This document shows positions 5,731 through 13,872 of a stretch of 18,102 nucleotides of DNA, one piece after another (positions within the stretch are counted from its first letter, which is position 1; each line of letters opens with the position of its first letter). Both the position numbers and the translations under genes were made by a program. The notes under the pieces are model-generated. The model ran no database searches. It was not told the origin of the DNA and saw only the letters and a program-made list of their open reading frames with translations. The DNA comes from CAJQPP01 sp041747075 (GTDB lineage Bacteria > Planctomycetota > Planctomycetia > Pirellulales > Pirellulaceae), in contig JBGTFW010000078.1 of assembly GCA_041747075.1 (NCBI GenBank), positions 1 to 18,102 of the forward strand, given 5' to 3'.

Positions 5731-7734
5731 ATGAAGTTGATCAAGCTGGCCGCCGGAGTCCTCAACCAGACGCCGCTCGACTGGGATACGAACCTCGAGA
5801 ACATCCTTGCGGCAATTCGACAATCGCGCGATTTGGGCGTCTCGCTCGTTTGCCTTCCCGAACTTTGCATCACCGGGTACGGCTGCGAGGACGCCTTTCA
5901 CTCGCGGGGCGTGCATCGGACTGCCCTGGAAGTTCTTGACGAAATCGTCCCGGAGACGGCCGGAATTGTCGTTTCCGTCGGCCTGCCGATCATGTATGCG
6001 GGTGGGCTGTTCAACGCGGCGTGCCTGATTGTCGACGGACAGATCGCGGGTTTTGTCGCCAAGCAACACCTCGCGGGCGACGGAATTCACTACGAACCGC
6101 GCTGGTTCAAGCGCTGGCCGGACGGCGTGGTTGAGGAATTCGACGTTCACGGCCAGTCATTTCCGCTTGGCGACGTGATTTTCGCCGTCGGCGGCGTGCG
6201 GATTGGATTCGAGATATGCGAGGACGCATGGGTCGGAACGCGGCCCGGTTCGCGGCACTCGGCGCGCGGGGCGGACATTATTCTCAATCCCAGCGCCAGT
6301 CATTTTGCATTTGGCAAGCACGAAGTGCGACGGCGCTTTGTGATCGACGGCTCACGGGCCTTTCACGTGAGTTACGTCTACACCAATCTCGTCGGCAACG
6401 AGGCGGGGCGGGCGATTTACGATGGCGACGCGATGATCGCCAGCGGCGGGAAGCTGATTGCCGAAGGGCCGAGATTTTCCTGCCGCCCGGTTTCCCTGAC
6501 GACCGCCACCGTCGATATCGAAGCTACGCAAATGACGCGCGCGCGGATGGGGGCCTTTGAGCCGGAAGTCGATGGCGACGAATCGGATGTCGCGGAACTC
6601 GATTTCGACTGGCCCGAAGCCCAACTCGACTCCGCGCTTGCAAGGCGGCCCGCGTGGGAGTCCGGCGAAAACGTCAAGTTCGAGGAGTTTACCCGAGCCG
6701 TCTCGCTTGGATTGTTCGATTACATGCGAAAGAGCCACTCGGCCGGCTTCGTCGTGTCACTCAGCGGCGGCGTCGATTCGACGGCCGTCGTCGTGCTTGT
6801 TTCCATCATGATTCGCCGGGCCAGCGAGGAACTGGGTATCGGTGAATTCCTCCGACTCACGTCCACCCGTATCTCTTCGCCGCCCGAAGACGCGAACGCG
6901 ATCACGTCGCATCTCCTCACAACGGTCTATCAGGCGACGGAAAACAGTTCGCAACGGACCTGCGACGCGGCGGCGACCGTGGCCGGTGCGATTCACGCCA
7001 CGCACTATTTCTGGGACGTCAACGACATCGTCACACAATACACGGGGATTGTCAGCGGCGCTCTGCGGCGCGAGTTGAACTGGCAGACCGACGACATTGC
7101 CCTGCAAAATATTCAGGCGCGGGTACGATCGCCGGGTGTGTGGATGATCGCGAACCTGCAAAACGCACTCTTGCTTTCGACGAGCAATCGCAGCGAAACA
7201 GCGGTCGGCTACGCGACGATGGACGGCGACACGAGCGGGGGACTTGCACCGTTGGCGGGGATCGACAAGGCGTTCCTTCTGCGCTGGCTGCGGTGGATTG
7301 AAACGGAGGGGCCAGACGGAATGGGGCCGATCCCGGAAGTCGCTTGCGTCAATGCCGGGCAGCCGACGGCGGAACTTCGCCCCGCCGGTTCCGGCCAGAC
7401 CGACGAAGGGGACCTCATGCCCTACGAAGTCCTCGACGCCATCGAGCGACTGGCGATTCGCGACAAGCTGATGCCGCTGGAAGTCCACCAGCACTTGAAA
7501 AACAAATATCCGGAGATCGACCAGACGCAGCTTGGATTGTGGACGATCCGTTTTTTCCAGTTGTGGTGTCGCAACCAGTGGAAGCGCGAACGATTCGCCC
7601 CTTCGTTTCACCTCGACGACGAGAACCTTGATCCGAAAACCTGGTGTCGCTTCCCGATCCTTTCGGGGGGCTACAAGCGCGAAATCGAACGCCTCCGCCG
7701 GGAAATGATGCCGGATCGAAAGTCCGCACTGTAG
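5731..7734 (+). CDS. nadE: Glutamine-dependent NAD(+) synthetase
   Basis: This two-domain cytoplasmic enzyme (667 residues) makes NAD+ from deamido-NAD+, ATP and glutamine. The N-terminal nitrilase-fold glutaminase domain (about 1-270) shows the Glu-Lys-Cys triad: E44 in CLPELCITGYGCED, K111 in AKQHLAGDGIHYEPRW and C163 in FEICEDAWVG. The C-terminal synthetase domain has the ATP-pyrophosphatase P-loop SGGVDS at 345-350, and the typical segments NIQARVR and TSNRSETAVGYATMDGD follow. The length fits the long glutamine-dependent class; the shorter ammonia-dependent NadE lacks the amidase half. The start ATG 5731 is set by the strand-opening LAAGVLNQTPLDW. The stop lies within a dyad, 64 nt before argG on the same strand, so read-through into the arginine cluster is possible. 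Confidence 0.96.
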   Translation: MKLIKLAAGVLNQTPLDWDTNLENILAAIRQSRDLGVSLVCLPELCITGYGCEDAFHSRGVHRTALEVLDEIVPETAGIVVSVGLPIMYAGGLFNAACLIVDGQIAGFVAKQHLAGDGIHYEPRWFKRWPDGVVEEFDVHGQSFPLGDVIFAVGGVRIGFEICEDAWVGTRPGSRHSARGADIILNPSASHFAFGKHEVRRRFVIDGSRAFHVSYVYTNLVGNEAGRAIYDGDAMIASGGKLIAEGPRFSCRPVSLTTATVDIEATQMTRARMGAFEPEVDGDESDVAELDFDWPEAQLDSALARRPAWESGENVKFEEFTRAVSLGLFDYMRKSHSAGFVVSLSGGVDSTAVVVLVSIMIRRASEELGIGEFLRLTSTRISSPPEDANAITSHLLTTVYQATENSSQRTCDAAATVAGAIHATHYFWDVNDIVTQYTGIVSGALRRELNWQTDDIALQNIQARVRSPGVWMIANLQNALLLSTSNRSETAVGYATMDGDTSGGLAPLAGIDKAFLLRWLRWIETEGPDGMGPIPEVACVNAGQPTAELRPAGSGQTDEGDLMPYEVLDAIERLAIRDKLMPLEVHQHLKNKYPEIDQTQLGLWTIRFFQLWCRNQWKRERFAPSFHLDDENLDPKTWCRFPILSGGYKREIERLRREMMPDRKSAL

Positions 7735-7761
7735 AACAACAATGTACTTAATTGTTCTACA
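7730..7761. promoter_or_regulatory. Perfect 10-bp dyad across the nadE stop, upstream of argG
   Basis: TGTAGAACAA (7730-7739) is the exact inverted complement of TTGTTCTACA (7752-7761), with a 12-nt AT-rich spacer. It overlaps the nadE TAG and ends 37 nt before the argG ATG. There is no T-run after it, so it is a poor intrinsic terminator; an operator for the arginine cluster or a processing/attenuation hairpin is more likely. The arms do not match the E. coli ARG box (TGAATWWWWATTCA) well. Confidence 0.5.
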
Positions 7762-7798
7762 CTACACCGTTTTACGCTTTCCAAAAAAGTAACCGCTG

Positions 7799-9022
7799 AT
7801 GCCTGAAACTGTCGTGCTCGCCTTTTCCGGTGGACTGGACACGAGCTTTTGCCTTTGGCAACTCAAGACTGTGGGGCACGCCGTCCATACCGTCTTTGTT
7901 GACACCGGCGGCGTGACCGTGGAACAGCGCACTCGCATCGAAAACCGGGCACGCGAACTGGGCTGCGAGCGCCATCACACTCTCGAGGCGGGCGACGACT
8001 TGTGGGACGAATTCGTTGTGCCGCTGGTGTGGAGCCACGCGCGCGCCGCCGGCCAGTACCCGCTGCTCTGCAGTGACCGCTATGTGATTGTGCGCAAGTG
8101 CCTCGAACTTTGCGACGAACTGGGGACCCGCAATTTCGCACACGGCTGCACCGGGATGGGCAATGACCAGTTGCGTTTTGACCAGACGGCGCGGAGCCTC
8201 GGCGACTATCAAATCATCGCACCGATTCGCGACTTGCAGTCCACGACGCGGCAGGTTCGCGATTACGAGATTGAACAGCTTCGCAAGGCCGGCGTCGACG
8301 TCCCGCCATCGAGCAGCCGGTACTCGATCAACGAGAATCTGCTTGGCGTCACGATCTCCGGCGGAGCGATCGACCGCTTTGCCGTACCGGACGACGACAC
8401 CTGGCAATTGTGCCGTCGTCGCGCGGACTGGCCGGACAAACCGCTGCAAATCGAAATCGGATTCGAGCAAGGCCGCGCGACGACGCTGGACGGAAAGCCA
8501 GTGCGCGGGCCGCGGATGCTCAGCGAATTGAATGATCGACTGGGCCGGTACGGCGTGGGACGGCATATCTACACGGGCGATGTGAGTATCGGCCTGAAAG
8601 GACGAATTGTCTTTGAGTGCCCGGGAATTACCGGCTTGATGACCGCACATCAAGCGCTGGAGGACGCCGTCAACACGCGGTTTCAAAACCAGTTCCGGCA
8701 CCTGATCGCCGCGCGGTGGGCGGAACTTGTCTACACGGGCTTTTTCTACGAACCGCACAAGCGCGACCTCGAGGCGTTTTTGGCCAGCTCGCAACGACAC
8801 GTCAGCGGGAAAATTACCCTGTGGACCGAGGGCGGAACCGTTCTGGCGACCGCCATCGATTCGCCCCACGTTCTGGCCGAAAAGGAATCGGTTTACGCCC
8901 AGAGCTGCACGTGGACGCCCGAAGAAGCCGTCGGCTTTATCCGGTTACTCGGGCAAAGTTCCACCTTGTCGGCCCGGATCAACGGCCTGGCGATCGACCG
9001 ACCGGAAAGGACCGCGCCGTGA
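7799..9022 (+). CDS. argG: Argininosuccinate synthase
   Basis: ArgG joins citrulline and aspartate with ATP to form argininosuccinate, the penultimate step of arginine synthesis. The 407-residue protein opens with the ATP-pyrophosphatase P-loop AFSGGLDTS (8-16). It continues with HGCTGMGNDQLRFDQ (about 115-129), where the Gly-rich loop and Asn-Asp bind citrulline and aspartate, and with SRYSINENLLGV and IEIGFEQG. Wording such as LAFSGGLDTSFC, and the divergent C-terminal half, resemble the Xanthomonas/Bacteroides-type ArgG more than the E. coli or common bacterial type; this is a judgement from memory. It is first in an arg cluster and overlaps argE by 4 nt (GTGA). The start is ATG 7799 with no clear ribosome binding site. 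Confidence 0.95.
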   Translation: MPETVVLAFSGGLDTSFCLWQLKTVGHAVHTVFVDTGGVTVEQRTRIENRARELGCERHHTLEAGDDLWDEFVVPLVWSHARAAGQYPLLCSDRYVIVRKCLELCDELGTRNFAHGCTGMGNDQLRFDQTARSLGDYQIIAPIRDLQSTTRQVRDYEIEQLRKAGVDVPPSSSRYSINENLLGVTISGGAIDRFAVPDDDTWQLCRRRADWPDKPLQIEIGFEQGRATTLDGKPVRGPRMLSELNDRLGRYGVGRHIYTGDVSIGLKGRIVFECPGITGLMTAHQALEDAVNTRFQNQFRHLIAARWAELVYTGFFYEPHKRDLEAFLASSQRHVSGKITLWTEGGTVLATAIDSPHVLAEKESVYAQSCTWTPEEAVGFIRLLGQSSTLSARINGLAIDRPERTAP

Positions 9023-10092
9023 ATGACCAACTCGTGAAAACCCTCGCGGAACTGATCGCATGCGATACGCAAAATCCGCCCCGCGCGATTTCCGCGTCGC
9101 ATCCGGTGTTTCAGGTCGTCCGCGACCACCTCCCGCGCGAGTTTCAGTTCGATGTGACGGATTACGGATCAGGCTGCGTGAGCATGTTGGCTCGCCGCGG
9201 CCGACCCGAAACGCTGTTTAACGTCCACCTGGACACGGTTCCTGTCGGTGAACGCTGGACCAGCGATCCGTTGACACTGGCCGTTCACGGCGACCGCCTG
9301 ATCGGACGCGGCGTTTGTGACAACAAAGGCGCCGCGGCGGCGCTGATCCACGCGGCGCGGCGCGGCACCGAATCGATGGCGATCCTCTTCACGACCGACG
9401 AAGAGGGAAGCGACAACCAGTGCGTACGGCGGTTTTGTGACAGCCCCGCCGCGAGCGGGTTTTCCCGTGTCGTCGTGGCCGAACCGACCGGTTGCCAGGC
9501 CATTCTCGAACATCGCGGTTATCTGTCTGTTTCCGGACAGTTCACGGGCGTTTCCGGACACACTGCCGAATTCACGCGGCTGGGCAACAGTGCGGTCCAT
9601 CGATGCGTGACGTGGGCCGCCGACTGCCTGGCGACTGTCGCCCGGCACGAGCGCGCCATGGGTCATGGTTACTCGCTCTGTTTCAATCTCGGTCGCATCG
9701 AGGGAGGGACCAAGAACAACGTCATTGCCGACCAGTGTGGCGTGAGCTGGAGCATGCGCCCGCCTGCCGGGACGACAACCGATCGTTTGATAGAGCTTGT
9801 GAGCGGGGGCGGTTTGCCCGGTGTTGATTGGAGCGTGAAATTTTCCGGTGGCCCGTTGCCCGCTGGCGAAGCGCCCGGCCCGCGCCTCCAGTCAGCTCGC
9901 CAGTGGTGTGAAGCGCGGCAGGTGGCGGTTGGCCAGCGTGTCGATTTCTGGACAGAGGCGTCGCTGTTTTCCGCCGCCGGATTTCCGGCGATCGTCCTTG
10001 GACCTGGCAACATTGCCCAGGCGCACACGGCCAACGAATGGATCGCCGCCGGTGACCTGGAACAGGCCGTGGCGGTCTACCATAATGTATAA
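9019..10092 (+). CDS. argE: M20-family deacetylase, probable N-acetylcitrulline deacetylase
   Basis: The 357-residue protein is a zinc peptidase-like (M20) deacetylase. Visible metal and catalytic residues are H70 (NVHLDTVP), D101 (GVCDNKG, bridging), E128 (general base) with E129 (TTDEEGS), E155 (VVAEPT) and H336 (AQAHTANEW). The DTQNPPRAI opening, GVCDNKGAAAAL, and the C-terminal DFWTEASLFSAAGFPAIV with GPGNIAQAHT match the Xanthomonas ArgE, which releases acetate from N-acetylcitrulline. A generic acetylornithine deacetylase remains possible because substrate choice depends on subtle residues. The frame is open further upstream inside argG, but the GTG at 9019, overlapping the argG stop, gives the correct family N-terminus and mirrors the other GTGA junctions here. 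A 132-nt gap follows before argB. Confidence 0.9.
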   Translation: MNDQLVKTLAELIACDTQNPPRAISASHPVFQVVRDHLPREFQFDVTDYGSGCVSMLARRGRPETLFNVHLDTVPVGERWTSDPLTLAVHGDRLIGRGVCDNKGAAAALIHAARRGTESMAILFTTDEEGSDNQCVRRFCDSPAASGFSRVVVAEPTGCQAILEHRGYLSVSGQFTGVSGHTAEFTRLGNSAVHRCVTWAADCLATVARHERAMGHGYSLCFNLGRIEGGTKNNVIADQCGVSWSMRPPAGTTTDRLIELVSGGGLPGVDWSVKFSGGPLPAGEAPGPRLQSARQWCEARQVAVGQRVDFWTEASLFSAAGFPAIVLGPGNIAQAHTANEWIAAGDLEQAVAVYHNV

Positions 10093-10224
10093 TCCCCGCG
10101 AGTCGCCCAAGGTTTTTTCCCGGGGTCGGAAACAAGCACGGTTTTCCTGGCACTGCTCCATGAGTTTTTGGAAACGGTTTATCGGAGGACCCGCGGCTAT
10201 CCAGGAAGACGAATTTCACGATCG

Positions 10225-11580
10225 ATGAACACTCGCCAGGTCGTCGTCGAGATTCTCAGCCAGCTCGGCAGCAGCCGCGAGGCGCGGGAGTACCTGCGCA
10301 AGTTCAGCAGCGGTGGCTCGGGACAATTCGCCATCATCAAGGTTGGGGGCGAGATCATCGAGAATGATCTTTCGCGGCTTGCATCGGCGATCGGATTCCT
10401 GCACCACGTCGGGCTTTTTCCCATCATTCTGCACGGGGCCGGCGTCCAGTTGAATCAGGCGCTCGCTGACGCGGGAATCGAATCGAGCAAGATCAACGGA
10501 GTTCGCGTGACGACTCCCCAGGTCATGTCGGTCGTTCGCCCGGTGATATACCGGCTCAATCGCTTGCTTGTCACCGCGCTGGAGGAACTGGGGATTCGCA
10601 CCCGGCCGCTACAACACGGCGTTTTTGAATGCGAGTACGAGAACGAAGCCGAATTGGGACTGGTCGGACGCGTGAAAAGTGTCAACACCGAGGGGATTGT
10701 CGCCGCGATCGAGTCGGGCGCGCTGCCGATCGTCACCTGTCTTGGCGAAACGCCGGGCGGTCAGGTGATGAACATCAATGCCGATACGGCAGCGGCGCAT
10801 TTGGTCCTCGCGATCCAGCCGCAAAAGATCATCTTTATCTCGCCGACTGGCGGTTTGATCGACGAGTCGGGCCAGGTCATTTCAGCGATCAACCTGGAAA
10901 CGGACTACGAAAGGCTGCTCGATGCCGAGTGGGTCCATTCGGGAATGCGGCTCAAGCTGTTGCAAATCGCGGAATTGCTGCGAGATCTGCCGTCGTCGTC
11001 GTCCGTGTCGATTACCTCGGCGGCGAATCTGACACGCGAGCTTTTCACGCATCGCGGGGCCGGCACGTTGATCCGTCGCGGCGAGGGGTTCGCCATCGAG
11101 TCGGAACTGACCGGGTTGCGGCAGTCCGAACTCAAGTCGCTGATTGAATCGTGTTTCGAGCGTGAATTGTCCGCCGATTATTTTGACAGACTTGAACTGA
11201 CATCGCTCATCTGGGCGGGGTCCGGCCGCGCCGCCGCGGTGATCGATCGCGGCCGCGCGGGGGTGGGCTACATGGACAAGTTCGCCGTGACGCCGACGGC
11301 CCAGGGTGAGGGGGTGGGTGCCGCGCTGTGGCAACAGGTACTTCAGCGTTTTCCGCGCTTGTATTGGCGGAGCCGCGCGGACAATCCGGTCAATTCGTGG
11401 TACAGCCGCCAGGCCGATTGGTGTTTTCGACGCGGCAAGTGGCAGATTTTTGGATATGGCGTCAACGACATGGCCCTTATTGCGTGCCTCGTCGACGACG
11501 CGGCGTCGCGCGGCGAATGGTGGGCCGCGCCGCGGATGCCGGGAGAGGTTCCACGAGTCTCCGAAGGGAGCGTGGCGTGA
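10225..11580 (+). CDS. argB: Bifunctional N-acetylglutamate kinase / N-acetylglutamate synthase
   Basis: The protein (451 residues from ATG 10225) joins an amino-acid kinase domain to a C-terminal GNAT acetyltransferase. The kinase part has IIKVGGE (37-43, with the phosphate-binding lysine K39), PIILHGAGVQ, TCLGETPGGQVMNINADTAA and the late SSSVSITSAANLTRELFTHRGAGTLIRRGE. The acetyltransferase part shows LTSLIWAGSGRAAAVID, a FAVTPTAQGEGVGAALW acetyl-CoA loop and RLYWRSRADNPVNSWY. This architecture is that of Xanthomonas and vertebrate-type NAGS/NAGK, which perform the first two steps of arginine synthesis in one chain and are usually arginine-sensitive. An in-frame TTG at 10168 would add 19 residues; ATG 10225 better fits the family N-terminus (TRQVVVEILSQLGSSREAREYLRKF). 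The end overlaps argC by 4 nt. Confidence 0.94.
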   Translation: MNTRQVVVEILSQLGSSREAREYLRKFSSGGSGQFAIIKVGGEIIENDLSRLASAIGFLHHVGLFPIILHGAGVQLNQALADAGIESSKINGVRVTTPQVMSVVRPVIYRLNRLLVTALEELGIRTRPLQHGVFECEYENEAELGLVGRVKSVNTEGIVAAIESGALPIVTCLGETPGGQVMNINADTAAAHLVLAIQPQKIIFISPTGGLIDESGQVISAINLETDYERLLDAEWVHSGMRLKLLQIAELLRDLPSSSSVSITSAANLTRELFTHRGAGTLIRRGEGFAIESELTGLRQSELKSLIESCFERELSADYFDRLELTSLIWAGSGRAAAVIDRGRAGVGYMDKFAVTPTAQGEGVGAALWQQVLQRFPRLYWRSRADNPVNSWYSRQADWCFRRGKWQIFGYGVNDMALIACLVDDAASRGEWWAAPRMPGEVPRVSEGSVA

Positions 11581-12518
11581 TCCGTGTCGGCTTGATCGGC
11601 GGCCGCGGCTACGTGGGCGAGGAGCTTCTCCGTTTGCTGGAACCGATGCCCGAATACGAAGTCGTCTTTGCCGGTTCGAGAAGCGCCGCGGGGAAGCCGC
11701 TCGCCGAACATTTTCCCGGCCTGCACATCGACCTGAACTTTTCGGATCTGGAATCGGAGTCGCTTTCGGCCGCGCGAGCCGACGCATGGATTCTCGCGCT
11801 CGACAATGGTCAAGCCCGCCGGTTTGTCGATTTGAAGGGGCTGGCCGAATCGCGGATCATTGATATTAGTTCGGATCACCGCTTCGATCCAAAATGGGTT
11901 TACGGACTGACGCAAAAAAACGAAACTCAAATTGCCTCTTCGCGGCGCGTTGCCAATCCGGGGTGTTACGCGACAGCGGTTCAACTGGGCCTGCTTCCGG
12001 TTTGCGAATGGCTCGACGACACACCGCCCGTCGCCTTTTGCGTCTCAGGATACAGCGGCGCGGGGCGCATGCCGGGACCTCGCAACGACGCCGGGCGGCT
12101 CCGCGACAACTTCTTGCCGTACATGTTGACGGGACACGGGCACGAAGCAGAAGTGAGCCGCCACCTCGGTCGTGAACTTTGCCTGACTCCGCACGTCGCG
12201 GGATTTTTTCGCGGCATTTCGGTTACAATTTCCTTCCAACTGCGTGACGCCAGGTCGCTGGAGCAAATCGTCGAACGGTTCGTTCAGTGGTACGCTCGCT
12301 GGCCGCTGGTCGAAGTCGTCCGGGACGTTCCGGAGATTTCGCAAGTGCGGGAAAGCAACCGCGCGATCATTGGAGGATTCTCGATGGATGCGCGGGATTC
12401 GCGGCGTGTCGTACTGGTCAGCGTCCTCGACAACTTGCGCAAGGGAGCGGCATCGCAGGCGGTCGAGAACCTCAATCTGATGTTTGGGTTCGCACCATCG
12501 ACGGGATTGGCTTTGTGA
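11577..12518 (+). CDS. argC: N-acetyl-gamma-glutamyl-phosphate reductase
   Basis: ArgC reduces N-acetylglutamyl phosphate to the semialdehyde with NADPH. The 313-residue protein starts at GTG 11577, overlapping the argB stop. It opens directly with the Rossmann loop VGLIGGRGYVGEELLRLLE (dinucleotide-binding GxxGYVG, 8-13). The catalytic cysteine is C130 in RVANPGCYATAVQLGLLP. SGYSGAGRMPG and LTGHGHEAEVSRHLG complete the family signatures; the histidine in GHGHE is the usual second catalytic site. The C-terminus, with RVVLVSVLDNLRKGAASQAVENLNLMFG, is canonical. The frame is open upstream within argB, but earlier starts would add non-homologous sequence. The length and wording fit the Xanthomonas-type ArgC. 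Its end overlaps argH by 4 nt. Confidence 0.95.
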   Translation: MIRVGLIGGRGYVGEELLRLLEPMPEYEVVFAGSRSAAGKPLAEHFPGLHIDLNFSDLESESLSAARADAWILALDNGQARRFVDLKGLAESRIIDISSDHRFDPKWVYGLTQKNETQIASSRRVANPGCYATAVQLGLLPVCEWLDDTPPVAFCVSGYSGAGRMPGPRNDAGRLRDNFLPYMLTGHGHEAEVSRHLGRELCLTPHVAGFFRGISVTISFQLRDARSLEQIVERFVQWYARWPLVEVVRDVPEISQVRESNRAIIGGFSMDARDSRRVVLVSVLDNLRKGAASQAVENLNLMFGFAPSTGLAL

Positions 12519-13828
12519 GCAAAGAGAATCCGGAAAGCACGCATCTATGGTCGAAACCCGGTGAAGCCGACCCGGCTGACGCGCGCGTTCGGCGATTCAT
12601 GTCGGGCGAGGACGTGGTGCTTGACCGGGAGATTTTTCTGTTCGATGTGCGAGCGACTGCCGCTCATGCCTGCGGACTTGCCCAAATCGGTGTTTTGTCA
12701 GAACGCGAGTTGTCGCAAATCGAGGAGTCACTCGCCGACCTCGCCCGCCAATTTTCAGGCGGTCAGTTTGTGCTGGAACCGCCGATGGAAGACAGTCATT
12801 CGGCGATCGAGTTTTGGTTGAGCGAAAAGCTTCCCGGGATCGGTCCGAAGGTCCATACCGGACGCAGTCGCAACGATCAGGTTCAGGTGGCGTTGCGAAT
12901 GTATCTTCGCGACCGTCTCGATCGGCTCAGTGCCGCCTCTCATGAGCTTGCCGCGGAATTTCTCAAGCGGGCCGCGGAGGACGAAATGACTCCGATGCCC
13001 GGCTACACGCACCTGCAAAGGGCCGTTCCCGCTTCCGTCGGACTGTGGATGGCGAGCCTTGCCGAAGCGTTTCTCGACATCCGCGCCTTGGCGAGCATGA
13101 CGCGCGAGTGGATCAACGTTTGCCCGCTGGGAACCGCCGCGGGGTTTGGCGTCAATCTGCCGCTATCCCGGCAAACGGTCTCCGATCGTCTGGAGTTCAG
13201 CCGTTTGCAGCTCAATCCCGCCTACGTCCAGAACAGCCGCGGCCGGTTTGAGCTTCAAGCGCTGTCGGTTCTCGGCCAGGCGACGCTCGAGTTGCGACGG
13301 TTCGCGTGGGATGTGAGTCTGTTTGCCACCTCCGAGTTTGATTTTGTTCGTTTGCCCATTTCGTTTCGGACTGGCTCGTCGATCATGCCGAACAAGTCGA
13401 ATCCGGATTTTGTTGAGTTGCTTCGAGGCCAGCACGCAATCGTCCAGGGAGCGATGAGTGAATTGCAATCGCTGCTCTCGTTGCCGTCGGGCTACCATCG
13501 CGATCTGCAACTGACCAAGCCGCCCCTCTTCCGCGCGTTTGGATCGTCGCTTGAGTCGATGGCGCTGGCCGCCATGCTCGTGAAGGGACTTGAACTGAAC
13601 CGCGAGACGATGGCGGCGGCGATCGACGCACCGATGTACAGCACGGACGTGGCAATTGAACGCGTGGTCAACTCGGGTCAATCGTTCCGCGACGCCTATC
13701 GCCAGCCGGTAACCCCGGGAGAACTTGCCGGTCGTACTCCCGAAGACAGCCTCGCGGCGCGCGTATCGCCAGGCGGGTGCGGCAACGCGGGACTCGACGC
13801 GCTGCGCAAGCGGCTTGAGGACGTGTGA
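12515..13828 (+). CDS. argH: Argininosuccinate lyase
   Basis: ArgH splits argininosuccinate into arginine and fumarate as a cytoplasmic tetramer. The 437-residue protein begins at GTG 12515 in the argC stop (GTGA overlap). Conserved regions are MEDSHSAIE (91-99), GRSRNDQVQ (116-124), PGYTHLQRAVP (162-172, with the catalytic-region histidine H166) and the fumarase/lyase superfamily signature GSSIMPNKSNPD (287-298) on the mobile loop. MEDSHSAIE has Ser where most homologues have Val. It is slightly short compared with the usual roughly 460 residues, as are Xanthomonas forms. The open frame extends upstream through argC to 12287, but this is overlap only. It closes the cluster and converges on the response regulator gene with a 44-nt gap in which I see no clear terminator. 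Confidence 0.95.
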   Translation: MSKENPESTHLWSKPGEADPADARVRRFMSGEDVVLDREIFLFDVRATAAHACGLAQIGVLSERELSQIEESLADLARQFSGGQFVLEPPMEDSHSAIEFWLSEKLPGIGPKVHTGRSRNDQVQVALRMYLRDRLDRLSAASHELAAEFLKRAAEDEMTPMPGYTHLQRAVPASVGLWMASLAEAFLDIRALASMTREWINVCPLGTAAGFGVNLPLSRQTVSDRLEFSRLQLNPAYVQNSRGRFELQALSVLGQATLELRRFAWDVSLFATSEFDFVRLPISFRTGSSIMPNKSNPDFVELLRGQHAIVQGAMSELQSLLSLPSGYHRDLQLTKPPLFRAFGSSLESMALAAMLVKGLELNRETMAAAIDAPMYSTDVAIERVVNSGQSFRDAYRQPVTPGELAGRTPEDSLAARVSPGGCGNAGLDALRKRLEDV

Positions 13829-13872
13829 CGGTGAAACGGCCAAGGCTGAATCGGCTGTTCAAAGCCCGGAAC

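Noticed and set aside
6757..7611. Minus-strand open frame of 284 residues within nadE
   Set aside because: It is antisense to the conserved synthetase domain and shows no domain or start signal of its own.
7734..7758. GAAC...GTTC within the argG dyad as a LexA (SOS) box
   Set aside because: The spacing between the half-sites is far larger than in known LexA boxes, and the downstream genes are biosynthetic.
7772..8869. Long open frame on the minus strand opposite argG (365 residues)
   Set aside because: It lies wholly antisense to the well-conserved argG, has no recognisable motif, and has an Arg/Ala-rich composition typical of shadow frames in G+C-rich DNA.
10088..10093. Perfect TATAAT at the argE stop codon as an internal promoter
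   Set aside because: No acceptable -35 hexamer lies 16-18 nt upstream and there is no proper extended -10, so it is only mentioned within the gap finding.
10882..11787. Minus-strand open frame of 301 residues opposite argB/argC
   Set aside because: It spans two conserved genes on the other strand and has a shadow-like composition.
13829..13872. Bidirectional terminator between argH and the response regulator gene
   Set aside because: No stem longer than a few base pairs and no T-run could be found in the 44 nt.
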